From NCBI GenBank assembly GCA_964369475.1, contig CAYJFK010000004.1, forward strand, positions 1 to 64,000: a DNA stretch of 64,000 nt, in the 5' to 3' direction. Shown piece by piece: positions 42,989 through 50,670 of this stretch. The notes beneath the pieces are model-generated. The model made no database searches. It was not told the origin of the DNA and saw only the letters and a program-made list of their open reading frames with translations. Position numbers and translations under genes: made by a program. The number at the start of each line of letters is the position of its first letter. Position 1 is the stretch's first letter. This DNA comes from CAYJFK01 sp964369475. GTDB taxonomy: Bacteria; Bacillota; Clostridia; Oscillospirales; Feifaniaceae.

Positions 42989-44257
42989 ATGAAGAAAGCA
43001 CTATTACTATTGACGGTAGCAATACTATCTACAACATTGTTCTTTGGCTGTACAGCCGAGGAAACTCCACCGACCGACATAACAAGCGAGGATATGTCCG
43101 GTCAATCGGTCTCTATATTCAGAGGTATAATAGAAGAAATAAACGAAGACTCTGCCATTGTTGTTCCAAACCAAGATCAAGAGCACATTTTGTCATCCGG
43201 TGACAAAGTAGGCGTAAACCTTACAGAGTACGGCGATTTTGTTGCTGGCGACGAGGTTGTTGTTTACTACACGGGCGAGATAATGGAGTCCTATCCCCTA
43301 CAAATCAACGTAACAGATATAACCCTTGCAAGTGAGTTTGATAGCGATAGTGAAGATGATATTTCAGATATAGAAGCAGAAGAACTAAAACCGATACAAG
43401 GTAAGGTTGCAGTAAACATTGAAGGTGTCGTTACAAGTGTCGACGGTAATTCCATCACGCTTGATGATGGGACAATAGTGTTAATAAACGACCAAACTCT
43501 TTTCGAAACCGAGAATGTCGGTAACTTTACTTCGGTAAATGAAGAAATATTGGTTGGCAACTACATTCAAGGCTATACATTGGATGATGTGCAAAACAAC
43601 GAGGTAACAGCATCTAACATCAGCCTAAACGAGGGATTGACAGCACCTGCCGCAAGTGCCATCGTAAACATCGAAGGCACAATAACAGAGGTAAGCAATG
43701 ACGGGACACGGCTAACTCTTGATAACGGTAAGATTGTTGTAATAACAGAACAAACAGAAATGGGCATAGGCGGACCAAATGCCGCCCCTATCGAAAAACA
43801 GTTTTTCGAGCCAACATTTAGAGTTGGAAATCTAATATCAGGCTTTACCGAGGACGACAGCACGGAAGAAATTATTGCCTATGCCATTTACAACAATTGG
43901 AACTGGGAAAACCCGATAGATCAGCCGCAAATTATTGAAACCGAAGTTATTATAAATGTAACAAAAGAATACGACGGTACAATAAATAATGAACTAAAAA
44001 GCTTGGGTGTCGTATCTGTTGATAATATTTTTGACTTAGGCGATACAATAATGTATCTCTTGGTGCTCTCCGCACCGATCGACGACATTATTTCACAGCT
44101 CGAAGCACTCCCCTANNNNNNNNNNNNNNNNNNNNNNNNNNNNNNNNNNNNNNNNNNNNNNNNNNNNNNNNNNNNNNNNNNNNNNNNNNNNNNNNNNNNN
44201 NNNNNNNNNNNNNNNGTTAACTATGCAGAGCATAACCAGATTGTATCCTTCAATTAA
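42989..44257 (+). CDS. Multidomain lipoprotein of an ECF sigma locus (interrupted by scaffold gap)
   Basis: Exported lipoprotein: signal peptide 1-20, Cys21 (FFGC). Domain 1 (about 40-112) resembles DUF3221/YobA (ILSSGDKVGVNL, YYTGEIMESYPLQI). Domain 2 (about 142-210) and domain 3 (226-310) are related repeats starting VNIEG; domain 3 ends FFEPTFRVGN...YNNWNWENPI and is nearly repeated in the anti-sigma factor at 44826-45353. From about residue 320, INVTKEYDGTINNELKSLG and LVLSAPIDDIISQLEALP resemble the inhibitor-I9 propeptide of subtilases, and VNYAEHNQIVSFN after the gap fits the end of that fold. 100 Ns at 44116-44215 break the gene, so its true length is unknown. The start at 42989 follows AAAAGGAG. 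Confidence 0.8.
   Translation: MKKALLLLTVAILSTTLFFGCTAEETPPTDITSEDMSGQSVSIFRGIIEEINEDSAIVVPNQDQEHILSSGDKVGVNLTEYGDFVAGDEVVVYYTGEIMESYPLQINVTDITLASEFDSDSEDDISDIEAEELKPIQGKVAVNIEGVVTSVDGNSITLDDGTIVLINDQTLFETENVGNFTSVNEEILVGNYIQGYTLDDVQNNEVTASNISLNEGLTAPAASAIVNIEGTITEVSNDGTRLTLDNGKIVVITEQTEMGIGGPNAAPIEKQFFEPTFRVGNLISGFTEDDSTEEIIAYAIYNNWNWENPIDQPQIIETEVIINVTKEYDGTINNELKSLGVVSVDNIFDLGDTIMYLLVLSAPIDDIISQLEALPXXXXXXXXXXXXXXXXXXXXXXXXXXXXXXXXXXVNYAEHNQIVSFN
44116..44215. other. Scaffold gap (100 Ns)
   Basis: Exactly 100 unknown bases, the conventional size for a gap of unknown length. It falls inside the lipoprotein gene. That the frames on both sides agree across the Ns has no meaning, because the true length is not known. 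Confidence 0.97.
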
Positions 44258-44271
44258 AAAGGAGTAACTGC

Positions 44272-44829
44272 GTGAAAGATAATAAAATTATCGAACTTTT
44301 TGAAGCACGAGACCAAAAGGCAATTGTCGAGACTTCAAATAAATACGGCGCATATCTTAAAAAAATCTGTATGAACATCCTAAACATTCACGAGGAGAGC
44401 GAAGAATGTCTTAACGATACCTACCACATTGCGTGGAACAAAATTCCACCCGACAGGCCACAGATATTTTTAGCATATCTCGGTAGAATTGCAAAAAATA
44501 CCGCCTTAAACAGGTACGACTATTTAAGTGCAGAAAAGCGCAACACCCATTTCGACAGCTCGCTTTCCGAACTTGAAGAGATCTTTGACAGCGGAGAAGA
44601 CCTACTCGACAGCATTGCCTCCAAGGAGCTTGCCTCAAGCATCAGCGAATTTTTACGAAGTGCAGATAAAAAGCCTAGGAATATTTTTATTAGAAGATAT
44701 TGGTATAACGACAGCATCTCTGAAATTGCCACTATGTTTGGCATATCAGAAAGCAATGCAAAGGTTATACTGCTTAGAGTGCGCCAAAAGTTGAAAGCTC
44801 ACCTTGTAAAGGAGGGGTATGTGATATGA
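44272..44829 (+). CDS. ECF-family RNA polymerase sigma factor
   Basis: Alternative sigma factor of 185 residues. Region 2 is seen in LKKICMNILNIHEESEECLN followed by DTYHIAWNKIP and LGRIAKNTALNRY; region 4 in RNIFIRRYWYNDSISEIATM and FGISESNAKVILLRVRQKLK, a helix-turn-helix. It starts with GTG at 44272 with AAAAAGGAG seven bases upstream. It lies 14 bases after the lipoprotein and overlaps the next gene by 4 bases, the standard sigma/anti-sigma coupling. Confidence 0.93.
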   Translation: MKDNKIIELFEARDQKAIVETSNKYGAYLKKICMNILNIHEESEECLNDTYHIAWNKIPPDRPQIFLAYLGRIAKNTALNRYDYLSAEKRNTHFDSSLSELEEIFDSGEDLLDSIASKELASSISEFLRSADKKPRNIFIRRYWYNDSISEIATMFGISESNAKVILLRVRQKLKAHLVKEGYVI

Positions 44830-45353
44830 ATTCGAGAAAATTATATAATGCCATAAACAACATAGAAGATGATTTAATAGAAGATGCCAGGGAAGTTAAC
44901 AAGACAGTTCCTATAAGAAAATTCTTATTTTTAGCGGCTACACTCGCCGTTTTGCTAACTTCTTTCTCGCTCTTTTTCAGCTCGCCACCGACACCGATCG
45001 ACTTGACAGAGAGAATAGTAATAGAAGAAATTTCCCCGGAGTTTTCAGGCTCATCAGTAATGGGAGGCTCGATTACCGCAGATCTTGCTGTTAATATAGA
45101 AGGAAAAATTATCGAAGTAGGCAAAGATGGGCTTAGCTTTAAGCTCGACAATGGAAAATGGATCTTTGTGACCGACGAAACTATAATAGGTCAGGTTTGT
45201 ACAAGCATCGAAGAAAAAGAGTCGCTCTTTTTCGAGCCGACATTTAGAGTCGGAAACATGATGTCAGGCTTTACAGCAGATGAGACAGCAGAAGAAATTA
45301 CTGCATATGCAATATATACCAACTGGAACTGGGAAGATCCAATTAGAGATTAA
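44826..45353 (+). CDS. Probable anti-sigma factor with lipoprotein-like extracellular domain
   Basis: 175-residue single-pass protein. The N-terminal cytosolic segment (1-30) has LYNAINNIEDDLIEDARE, a motif common in Clostridia next to ECF factors, presumably the sigma-binding part. One transmembrane helix spans about 32-52. The outer part (89-173) aligns without gaps to residues 226-310 of the lipoprotein two genes upstream; by hand count about 49 of 85 positions are identical, including FFEPTFRVGN and YAIY-NWNWE-PI. No zinc-binding anti-sigma motif (HxxxCxxC) is present. The function as anti-sigma is inferred from gene order, topology and coupling. Confidence 0.75.
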   Translation: MNSRKLYNAINNIEDDLIEDAREVNKTVPIRKFLFLAATLAVLLTSFSLFFSSPPTPIDLTERIVIEEISPEFSGSSVMGGSITADLAVNIEGKIIEVGKDGLSFKLDNGKWIFVTDETIIGQVCTSIEEKESLFFEPTFRVGNMMSGFTADETAEEITAYAIYTNWNWEDPIRD

Positions 45354-45381
45354 AAAAACTTTTGAAAACACACAATAAAAG

Positions 45382-45427
45382 CCTCCTGTGGTAGAGTGAA
45401 GAAAACTACCACGGGAGGTCTATTTAT
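45382..45427 (+). terminator. Terminator of the ECF locus
   Basis: Stem GCCTCCTGTGGTAG / CTACCACGGGAGGT with one G-T pair and an 11-base loop, followed by CTATTTATTG. Confidence 0.8.
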
Positions 45428-45577
45428 TGTAATTTTGTAAATCTGTTTGCTAAAAAAACAAGCACAAAAAACATATTCAAAACAGTTATAGCGCATTTTG
45501 TTTTGCTAAGTCTGTTATACAAGTTTGCAAAACCTTCCTATATAATTGCTATTTTTCAACTTTTGACAAAAGAGCTA

Positions 45578-45606
45578 TTGCAAGTTTTAGCCGCAGTTGA
45601 TATAAT
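45578..45606 (+). promoter_or_regulatory. Promoter of proBA
   Basis: TTGCAA (45578-45583), 17 bases, TATAAT (45601-45606), about 36 bases upstream of the proB start codon. Confidence 0.72.
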
Positions 45607-45642
45607 ATTCAGATAAAAAGGTGCAAAACAAAGGAGTTATCA

Positions 45643-46428
45643 ATGGATATTTGTAATGCTAAAAGAATTGTAGTTAAGGTCGGCACATCTACACTTACTT
45701 ATAATACAGGAAATATAAACATAAGGCGCATCGAGGAACTATGCAAAGTTCTTTCCGATTTGAAAAACTCGGGTAAGGAAATTTTACTCGTAACGTCGGG
45801 CGCAATAGGTGTTGGCGTTGGCAAAATGCGCCTTGGCGAGAGGCCTTCTGACACCCCGACAAAGCAGGCCGCCGCAGCTGTTGGGCAATGTGAGCTAATG
45901 GCGATATACGGCAACTGCTTTCAAAGCTACAATCATATAGCGGCGCAAGTTCTTATGACGCATGACGATGTAGAGCATCAAGATCGTCTTGATAATATTG
46001 TTAATACTATATCTCGCCTGTTAGAGCTCGGCACAATTCCCATCTTTAACGAAAACGACACCGTTTCAACAAAGGAAATTGCCTTTGGCGACAACGACAC
46101 GCTGTCAGCGGTAATTGCAGGTCTTGCAAAGGCGGATTTGCTCGTATTGATGACCGATATAGACGGCCTTTTCACAGCCGATCCGCGCAAGGACAGCAGT
46201 GCAAAACTAATAGACATTATCGACGAGCTAACACCTGAAGTTATGGCTCTTGGCGGAGATGCAGGCAGTGCAAGAGGAACGGGCGGCATGGTGACAAAAC
46301 TTAAGGCCGCACAAATAGCCTGCGATGCGGGTATTCCCATGGCAATAATTTCGGGCGAGAAGCCTAACTTGCTTTACGAGCTAATAGACGGCAGGTCGGT
46401 AGGCACTAGGTTTGTTTGGAAAAAATAG
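45643..46428 (+). CDS. proB: Glutamate 5-kinase
   Basis: First step of proline synthesis: phosphorylates glutamate. It has 261 residues, the short form without the C-terminal PUA domain. The kinase motifs are VKVGTSTLTYN, LVTSGAIGVGVGKM, IPIFNENDTVSTKE, FGDNDTLSA and the C-terminal GTGGMVTKLKAA. It is followed by proA after 68 bases. Feedback by proline is expected in the family. Confidence 0.97.
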   Translation: MDICNAKRIVVKVGTSTLTYNTGNINIRRIEELCKVLSDLKNSGKEILLVTSGAIGVGVGKMRLGERPSDTPTKQAAAAVGQCELMAIYGNCFQSYNHIAAQVLMTHDDVEHQDRLDNIVNTISRLLELGTIPIFNENDTVSTKEIAFGDNDTLSAVIAGLAKADLLVLMTDIDGLFTADPRKDSSAKLIDIIDELTPEVMALGGDAGSARGTGGMVTKLKAAQIACDAGIPMAIISGEKPNLLYELIDGRSVGTRFVWKK

Positions 46429-46496
46429 CCCTGTACACTAAAAGTACATATCAATTATATAAACTACAATATAACATATAAATTCGGAGGAAGACT

Positions 46497-47741
46497 ATGT
46501 ATGATTTAACAATTATGGGAGAAGCGGCAAAGCTTGCCTCTCGCAGTCTGTCGGTATCGTCGGACAGCTTACGAAACGCCGCCCTTGAAGCAATTGCAAG
46601 AGAGCTTAAAGCTCATTCCAAGGCAATACTCGAAGCAAACGAAAAGGATGTAGCGCTGGCTCAAGATCATGGAATTTCCTCGGTTATGGTCGATAGGCTT
46701 ACATTAAATGACGCAAGAATAGAGAGCATGTGCATTGCCGCCGCCGAGATTTCCGCAATGGCAGATCCTCTCGGAGTTATAGACAGCGGCTCGATTCGTC
46801 CTAACGGCATGAGGGTCGTTAAAACTCGTGTGCCACTTGGTGTAATCGGCATGATATATGAATCTCGCCCAAATGTTACGGTAGATGCGGCTCTATTGTG
46901 TCTTAAATCGGGCAATGCTTGCATTTTAAGAGGTGGCAAGGAGGCTATAAACTCCAATATCGCTCTTACCGTTGCCATGCAGAGCGCTCTTGAAAGTGTT
47001 GGACTTCCAAAAGAGTGCGTTCAACTTATAACCGACACAACGCACGACAGCTCAAACGCTTTAATGCGCTTAAACGGCTATGTCGATGTGCTAATTCCGA
47101 GGGGCTCTGAGCGCCTTATAAGTGCCGTTGTGCAAAATGCAACTGTACCGGTAATCGAGACAGGCACAGGCAACTGTCATGTTTATGTCGACCAAAGTGC
47201 CGACCTTGAAATGGCGGCCGACATTGTATTTAACGCAAAGACGACACGCCCTTCTGCTTGCAACTCGGCCGAGTCGCTCCTTCTTCACAGCAGCATTGCA
47301 GAGGAGTTCTTGCCCATGGTAAAAGAGCGTCTCGATGCTAAGAGCGTAGAGCTTAGAGGATGTTCTAAAACTCTCGCTATATTGCCGAGCATTAAAGCTG
47401 CTACCGAGGAAGATTTCGGCAGTGAGTACCTTGATTTTATCATGTCGGTAAAAATCCTCGACAGTGTCGAGGAGGCAGTTCTTCACATTAATAATTACGG
47501 CACGCACCACAGCGATGCCATTGTAACAGAGTCCTACACAGCGAGCGAATACTTTATGAAAGCGGTTGACTCTGCGGCAGTTTATGTAAACGCTTCTACA
47601 AGATTTACAGATGGCGGAGAGTTCGGCATGGGGGCTGAAATGGGCATAAGCAACCAAAAACTTCATGCAAGAGGGCCTGTTGGAATAAGAGAGCTTACAA
47701 CGACCAAATTCCAAGTATACGGCAGTGGGCAGATAAGATAG
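46497..47741 (+). CDS. proA: Gamma-glutamyl phosphate reductase
   Basis: NADPH-dependent second step of proline synthesis; 414 residues, normal length. VPLGVIGMIYESRPNVTVDA is the nucleotide-binding region, the catalytic cysteine is in RPSACNSAES, and RFTDGGEFGMGAEMGISNQK followed by LHARGP is the conserved C-terminal signature. It begins after GGAGGAAG. No proC is in the window. Confidence 0.97.
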   Translation: MYDLTIMGEAAKLASRSLSVSSDSLRNAALEAIARELKAHSKAILEANEKDVALAQDHGISSVMVDRLTLNDARIESMCIAAAEISAMADPLGVIDSGSIRPNGMRVVKTRVPLGVIGMIYESRPNVTVDAALLCLKSGNACILRGGKEAINSNIALTVAMQSALESVGLPKECVQLITDTTHDSSNALMRLNGYVDVLIPRGSERLISAVVQNATVPVIETGTGNCHVYVDQSADLEMAADIVFNAKTTRPSACNSAESLLLHSSIAEEFLPMVKERLDAKSVELRGCSKTLAILPSIKAATEEDFGSEYLDFIMSVKILDSVEEAVLHINNYGTHHSDAIVTESYTASEYFMKAVDSAAVYVNASTRFTDGGEFGMGAEMGISNQKLHARGPVGIRELTTTKFQVYGSGQIR

Positions 47742-47878
47742 TTTTGGATTTGGGTCACCTTTAGTAAGAGAAATGCTTTATAAAAGCTGATTTTACCCAT
47801 TTATCCAAGCAAAATATCTAAAATATTTTGCAAACATCATTATCGTGAGTAATATAAAAACGGAGAGGAAGATTTTTT

Positions 47879-48346
47879 TTGCATACTACTGTTAGCGTTC
47901 CGTATGACAACGGAAATATTGCAGAGCACTTTGAAAAGGCGGCGGAGTTTAAGGTTTATGTAGTCGAGGAGGACGGCACCATTTCAAGTAGCGAAATCGT
48001 GCCCTTTACAGCTAAGTCGATAGGCGGCAAGGCAATGGAGCTTGGAGCTAAGATAACAAATCTTCTTATATGCAACAAGATGAAGATGAGCAGCCGCATG
48101 GCTACCGCCGAGGCAAATATGAGACTTCTTGTAGACTGCACGGGAAATGCAGACGATGTTGTACAATACCACATAGAAAAAAATCTAATTCACAACACAG
48201 GCATGTGGGGCAAAGCTACACATTCGCCCGGAGTTAGCGAGATTGCTCGCTATAAAAAGCATCAAAAAGAAGTTAAGGCAGAAAAGAAAAGGTTAAAGGA
48301 ACTAAAACAAGGAACGACGCCAAAACTCTTTGGTAAAAAAGATTAA
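47879..48346 (+). CDS. NifX/NifB-type dinitrogenase cofactor-domain protein
   Basis: 155-residue protein of the Nitro_FeMo-Co family: VSVPYDNGNIAEHFEKAAEF and VYVVEEDGTISSSEIVPF match its opening, and residues 55-90 the core. A Lys/Glu/Arg-rich tail (KKHQKEVKAEKKRLKELKQG) extends beyond. The only in-frame start is TTG at 47879, preceded by GGAGAGG at 47862-47868. No nif gene is nearby, so a general iron-sulfur or metal-cofactor role is more likely than nitrogen fixation. Confidence 0.8.
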   Translation: MHTTVSVPYDNGNIAEHFEKAAEFKVYVVEEDGTISSSEIVPFTAKSIGGKAMELGAKITNLLICNKMKMSSRMATAEANMRLLVDCTGNADDVVQYHIEKNLIHNTGMWGKATHSPGVSEIARYKKHQKEVKAEKKRLKELKQGTTPKLFGKKD

Positions 48347-48385
48347 CAAAAAAGACTGCTATCCCCCAAAATATCGACACGACAA

Positions 48386-48417
48386 AGCGGTTACTTTGCT
48401 TAAAGTAGCCGCTTTTT
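48386..48417 (+). terminator. Terminator after the NifX-like gene
   Basis: Stem AGCGGTTACTTT / AAAGTAGCCGCT with a 4-base loop and TTTTT. Confidence 0.88.
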
Positions 48418-48519
48418 AAATTAAATTTTTCAATGTGCCAAAAGGCACATTTACATTTGCTCATAATTATGTATAATATATATAGTGAGTCTATTATTAT
48501 AACTAAATGAGGTGTAGCT

Positions 48520-49863
48520 ATGAAAAAAATACTTTTTGCTTTTTTAATTGCAACTGCAATGCTACTAAGTGCCTGCGGAAACGAAGTAGCCCAAGATGAG
48601 ACACCGCCGATCGAAGGCGGCAATGTTGAAGGCGAGATAGATAATAACACAGAAGGTCAAGAGCAAGACGACAGCAAATCAGAGACAAATGAAGACACGG
48701 CAGAACAAGACACTTCAGAGGACACCCCCGACGGATTTGACTATGAAGATGCTTTTGTCTCTGCCTACGGCATGGCAAATTTGGAAGGCAGAGCCTTTAT
48801 GAGAGCCGATGATCAGGAAATAAACGGTACTATCTGTGCTGTTTTCAAGGTAGGCACAAACACCCCCGAACGATTTGTCACAGAGCAGTGGCTTGCCGTC
48901 TCGCAAGATGGGGTGCTGTACAGCTACGATGTCGCAGCAGATCTTTGGTCTGAGTACACAGGCGATACTGCGCCCGATGCTGATTTTACTGTGTCGGCGG
49001 AAAACTGCATTTATATGCTAAACGAACTACTTAGCGACAATTATAGCGTAGAGTATTACGACACTCCCGACATGCTAAAAAAAGCGCTCTACCAAAGCGA
49101 AGATTCCTTTAATCAAAACGATCTCCCTGTACAGCTTGTATCGATAGATGCAGAGGTATCAGGCGAGTTTTTTGAAGACCCATCGAGTGCGATATACTAT
49201 CCGATTCATAACTTCTCAAGCCTTGAGGAGCTAAAAGAGCATTATAGCACCTACTTTACCGAGAGCTATATAGAGGGCTTAAGCCTAGTATTCAAATACA
49301 ACTTTTTAGAGTACGGCGACACTCTTTATCTTGTAAGAGGTGGCATGGGTTACGGGGAGGTCAGCATTGATTTTGACAATTTGGATTATAGCAGTGTCAT
49401 AAACGACACAATGATTGTTCCGACATTTATTTTTGGTGAAGATTATGGCGATTATATAGTAGAGTTTACTACCGAGCAGGGCATATGGAAGATAGATAGC
49501 TCCAATTATATTGCAAACTACGATTTAATAAATATATCCGATGTGTTTTCAGGCGTCGATCTCGCCGACTTTTTGGCCTTCACGACAGACAACTTAGAGA
49601 TTACTCCTCCCGACGACTTCGAGCCGAACGGAGCAGTGCCTAACGCTTATACAATTACATACTACGGAGACTATCACGAGCTCCTGCCAAAATATTCAAC
49701 CCTTCTTAAGCTACAAGGCTTTACTGCCACGATCGACGGATACGAAGGCTTTTATAACTTCGAAAAGCTTGTTGACGGCGGACTTTTAACGGTAAACGCT
49801 TATTTTATAAACGACGAGAATAACATAACGTTAGAAATATTATTAGCTCCATCGGTTGGATAA
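48520..49863 (+). CDS. Unknown lipoprotein
   Basis: 447-residue predicted lipoprotein: signal peptide with LLSAC lipobox, Cys19. A highly acidic Glu/Asp/Thr/Asn-rich linker (about 20-72) precedes an unrecognised extracellular part of about 375 residues with many Tyr, Asp and Phe. I do not recognise a domain. It is a single-gene unit with hairpins downstream. Confidence 0.85.
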   Translation: MKKILFAFLIATAMLLSACGNEVAQDETPPIEGGNVEGEIDNNTEGQEQDDSKSETNEDTAEQDTSEDTPDGFDYEDAFVSAYGMANLEGRAFMRADDQEINGTICAVFKVGTNTPERFVTEQWLAVSQDGVLYSYDVAADLWSEYTGDTAPDADFTVSAENCIYMLNELLSDNYSVEYYDTPDMLKKALYQSEDSFNQNDLPVQLVSIDAEVSGEFFEDPSSAIYYPIHNFSSLEELKEHYSTYFTESYIEGLSLVFKYNFLEYGDTLYLVRGGMGYGEVSIDFDNLDYSSVINDTMIVPTFIFGEDYGDYIVEFTTEQGIWKIDSSNYIANYDLINISDVFSGVDLADFLAFTTDNLEITPPDDFEPNGAVPNAYTITYYGDYHELLPKYSTLLKLQGFTATIDGYEGFYNFEKLVDGGLLTVNAYFINDENNITLEILLAPSVG

Positions 49864-49977
49864 TTGTTAATAAAGCCATCATACCATTTAGCTAATACAG
49901 GAAAAACGCAAGTTAGACCTTTTTTAAAGTTGCATATGCGGCGAGATGGCACTCTATGGAAATTCTCTTAACTTGAA

Positions 49978-50025
49978 ATAGCAGTCTTTAGCACATTTAC
50001 AATGCGCTACTGTTGTTTTATAATA
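49978..50025 (+). terminator. Probable terminator after the unknown lipoprotein
   Basis: Long hairpin ATAGCAGT / ACTGTTGT with an inner AGCACATT / AATGCGCT (G-U pairs and one mismatch), then TTTTATAAT. It lies about 115 bases downstream of the gene. Confidence 0.5.
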
Positions 50026-50048
50026 TCTGTGTCTTTATTTTTCACCGG

Positions 50049-50230
50049 ATATTAGCCGTGATTAGCACTTGAGTGGCACTTACGGCTTATATTATAAATC
50101 TATTACAGAGCAGTTTTGCAAAAAGCGAATGCTACGACGGAGTAGTGGCGAAGCTGCACAAAAAATTCAGGAAAAGGAGGAAGTTTCCTCTATGCTCTTG
50201 CCGTTGTTTGTGGGAGAATGACGGCAAGAG
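50049..50230. other. Structured non-coding region upstream of the leu promoter
   Basis: No reading frame is supported in 49864-50320. Besides the terminator-like hairpin there are ATATTAGCCGT / ACGGCTTATAT (50049-50092, one mismatch), GAGGAA/TTCCTC (about 50177-50190) and CTCTTGCCGT / ACGGCAAGAG (50195-50204 and 50221-50230, perfect). It may encode a small RNA; no known family is recognised. Confidence 0.4.
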
Positions 50231-50321
50231 TGGGGCAACTTAGTAGTGAATCAATAATTTTTTATGCAATTTAGACAAAATACAAGCTCGCTGTTGCATA
50301 TTTTTTCGTAATGCAACATGC

Positions 50322-50350
50322 TTGACTTACTGCGTAATATGGAGTATGAT
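50322..50350 (+). promoter_or_regulatory. leuA: Sigma-A promoter of the leucine operon
   Basis: TTGACT (50322-50327), 17 bases, TATGAT (50345-50350). Transcription would start near 50357, at the beginning of the T-box leader. Confidence 0.85.
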
Positions 50351-50356
50351 AATTTC

Positions 50357-50640
50357 AATACAAAAAAGCGTTGATGGGGACAAAGCAGATTACCGTTTCA
50401 CTTCAGAGAGCTGTCGTTTGGTGCGAGACAGTGTGAAAGTTCTTTGCGATACTCGCTCCGAAGCTGCCGACTGAAAGCATTTGCAAGTAGGGAGGACGGG
50501 TTGACCGCCGTTACAATGGTCGGGTGTTCGCATTTTGCCGACGCCTATAAAGTGGGCATGTTTACATGTCAATGAGAGTGGTACCACGGAGTATATCCGT
50601 CTCTCGTCTGTTTAGACGAGGGGCGGTTTTTTTGTATTCA
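50357..50640 (+). promoter_or_regulatory. T-box riboswitch (leucine) controlling leuACDB
   Basis: Leader of about 280 nucleotides. The T-box antiterminator sequence GAGTGGTACCACGG is at 50576-50589 (the family is usually GGTACCGCG, so one base differs). The AGAGAGC stem I box is at about 50405. A leucine CTC triplet at 50452-50454, within TTTGCGATACTCGCT, is a candidate specifier. Uncharged tRNA-Leu would stabilise the antiterminator and switch on transcription. The terminator immediately follows. The specifier assignment is inference; the class of riboswitch is clear. Confidence 0.88.
50597..50633 (+). terminator. T-box regulated terminator
   Basis: Stem CCGTCTCTCGTCT / AGACGAGGGGCGG with a GTTT loop (G-U pairs inside) and a run of seven T. 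It competes with the antiterminator just upstream. Confidence 0.88.
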
Positions 50641-50670
50641 AAAAATTATTATAAGAGGGGTTACAAGACA

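Noticed and set aside
42779..43000. Minus-strand 83-residue frame (42829-43080) near the lipoprotein start
   Set aside because: It overlaps the promoters and the signal peptide on the opposite strand, with no ribosome site.
44116..44257. Reading across the Ns as proof that the lipoprotein frame is continuous
   Set aside because: 100 Ns is a placeholder length; continuity is supported only by the protein pattern on each side.
45563..45606. TTGACA at 45563 as -35 of proB
   Set aside because: 32 bases from the TATAAT; TTGCAA at 45578 has the correct 17-base spacing.
47091..47714. 207-residue minus-strand frame
   Set aside because: Antisense to proA; no ribosome site, no family motifs.
47879..48346. 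Nitrogen fixation locus
   Set aside because: Only a single NifX-type domain is present; no nifH, nifD, nifK or nifB radical-SAM part.
50390..50587. 65-residue minus-strand frame within the leu leader
   Set aside because: Lies within the T-box structure; explained by it.
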